Source of the DNA: Pseudomonas sp. B21-040
GTDB lineage: Bacteria; Pseudomonadota; Gammaproteobacteria; Pseudomonadales; Pseudomonadaceae
Assembly (NCBI RefSeq): GCF_024748695.1
Contig: NZ_CP087176.1
Location: 6,255,501 to 6,319,500, forward strand
Direction: 5' to 3'
Length of the DNA stretch: 64,000 nt
The position numbers and the translations under genes were made by a program. Below are positions 63,695 to 64,000 of this stretch, piece after piece (position 1 is the stretch's first letter; the number at the start of each line of letters is the position of its first letter). The notes under the pieces are model-generated. The model saw only the letters and a list, made by a program, of their open reading frames with translations. It searched no databases and was not told where the DNA came from.

Positions 63695-64000
63695 TTAAAC
63701 CGCCATCGGCGCGGTCATCGGCGCGTGGTGCTCGTAACCTTCCAGCGAGAAATCGCTCGGTTCGATCAGCTCCAGCCACTCCGGCTGATAAACGCCGGTC
63801 TTGGCAAACGCCGGCACACGATCACTGATCACCAGTTTCGGCATCGGGAACGGCTCGCGCTTGAGCTGTTCATTGAGCATGTCCAGGTGGTTCTCGTAGA
63901 CATGCGCGTCGCCGATGAAATAGGTGAACCAGCGCGGCGTGTAGCCGGTCAGGCGACCGATCAGGCTCAGCAGCGCCGCGCCTTCGGTGAGGTTGAACGG
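63695..64000 (-). CDS. thyA: Thymidylate synthase (C-terminal part; runs off the window)
   Basis: C-terminal about 101 residues of ThyA on the minus strand; the 5' part lies beyond position 64000. The visible sequence includes [39 protein letters not shown] and the closing [16 protein letters not shown], all family hallmarks. ThyA makes dTMP from dUMP and produces the dihydrofolate that FolA (49769-50281) recycles. Confidence 0.92.
   Translation of the reverse strand, partial: PFNLTEGAALLSLIGRLTGYTPRWFTYFIGDAHVYENHLDMLNEQLKREPFPMPKLVISDRVPAFAKTGVYQPEWLELIEPSDFSLEGYEHHAPMTAPMAV

Overview
The window is a chromosomal segment of a fluorescens-type Pseudomonas. The evidence is high GC with GC-rich third codon positions, Pseudomonas-style gene orders (gshB-tonB-yqgE-ruvX-pyrR-pyrB-pyrC', pilT/yggS-proC-yggT-yggU-metX-metW, ftsY-ftsE-ftsX-rpoH, coaD-fdx-mutM), a catalytically dead dihydroorotase next to pyrB, and nine inverted REP pairs of the GGGAGC-GGGCTTGC type between genes. 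Almost all of it is core chromosome. I saw no transposase, integrase, prophage gene, CRISPR array, rRNA or tRNA.

Region by region. 1-6050: glutathione synthesis (gshB), a TonB protein, yqgE, ruvX and the pyrimidine operon pyrR-pyrB-pyrC'. 6138-8540: a TM2 membrane protein, an exported NlpC/P60 hydrolase and the twitching ATPase pilT. 8598-15589: yggS, proC, yggT, yggU, the methionine pair metX-metW, a DUF4426 protein, rdgB, hemW and a DUF3392 protein. 15602-18826 (minus strand): a lipoprotein, trmB, thiG, thiS and a DUF423 protein. 18901-23864: mtgA, then rpoH and ftsX-ftsE-ftsY on the minus strand. 24209-29555: a paired M16 protease system, rsmD, an alpha/beta hydrolase and an AraC regulator. 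29666-35160: a sulfurtransferase, then a TetR-controlled aldehyde dehydrogenase / TAT lipoprotein / GMC oxidoreductase operon. 35276-39710: coaD, ferredoxin, a small exported protein, mutM, an HDOD protein and rlmI.

The most unusual part lies between rlmI and ilvD (about 39750-43392). It is a compact operon led by a 23-codon gene that is too short for usual gene callers. It has a strong ribosome binding site, a near-consensus promoter, an inverted repeat at the predicted transcription start and a weak terminator hairpin just after its stop. Next come three overlapping genes: a SagB-type FMN dehydrogenase with a PqqD/RRE-like N-terminus, an AurF-type diiron oxygenase that keeps all seven iron ligands, and a Bcr/CflA-type exporter. 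There is no YcaO, radical SAM, lanthipeptide synthetase or NRPS gene. I read this as a candidate undescribed RiPP-like (ribosomal peptide natural product) pathway.

43651-53107: ilvD, an SGNH hydrolase, a phosphorylcholine phosphatase-like HAD protein, a cystine transporter, folA and a DUF2868/DUF3482 membrane-GTPase pair. 53120-59887: a 2-aminoethylphosphonate cluster (HD-type diiron oxygenase, FAD oxidoreductase, three-gene ABC importer, LysR regulator). 59903-62698: the zinc/cadmium export pair cadA/cadR with a MerR-type operator between them. 62717-63553: an unrecognised protein. The window ends inside thyA.
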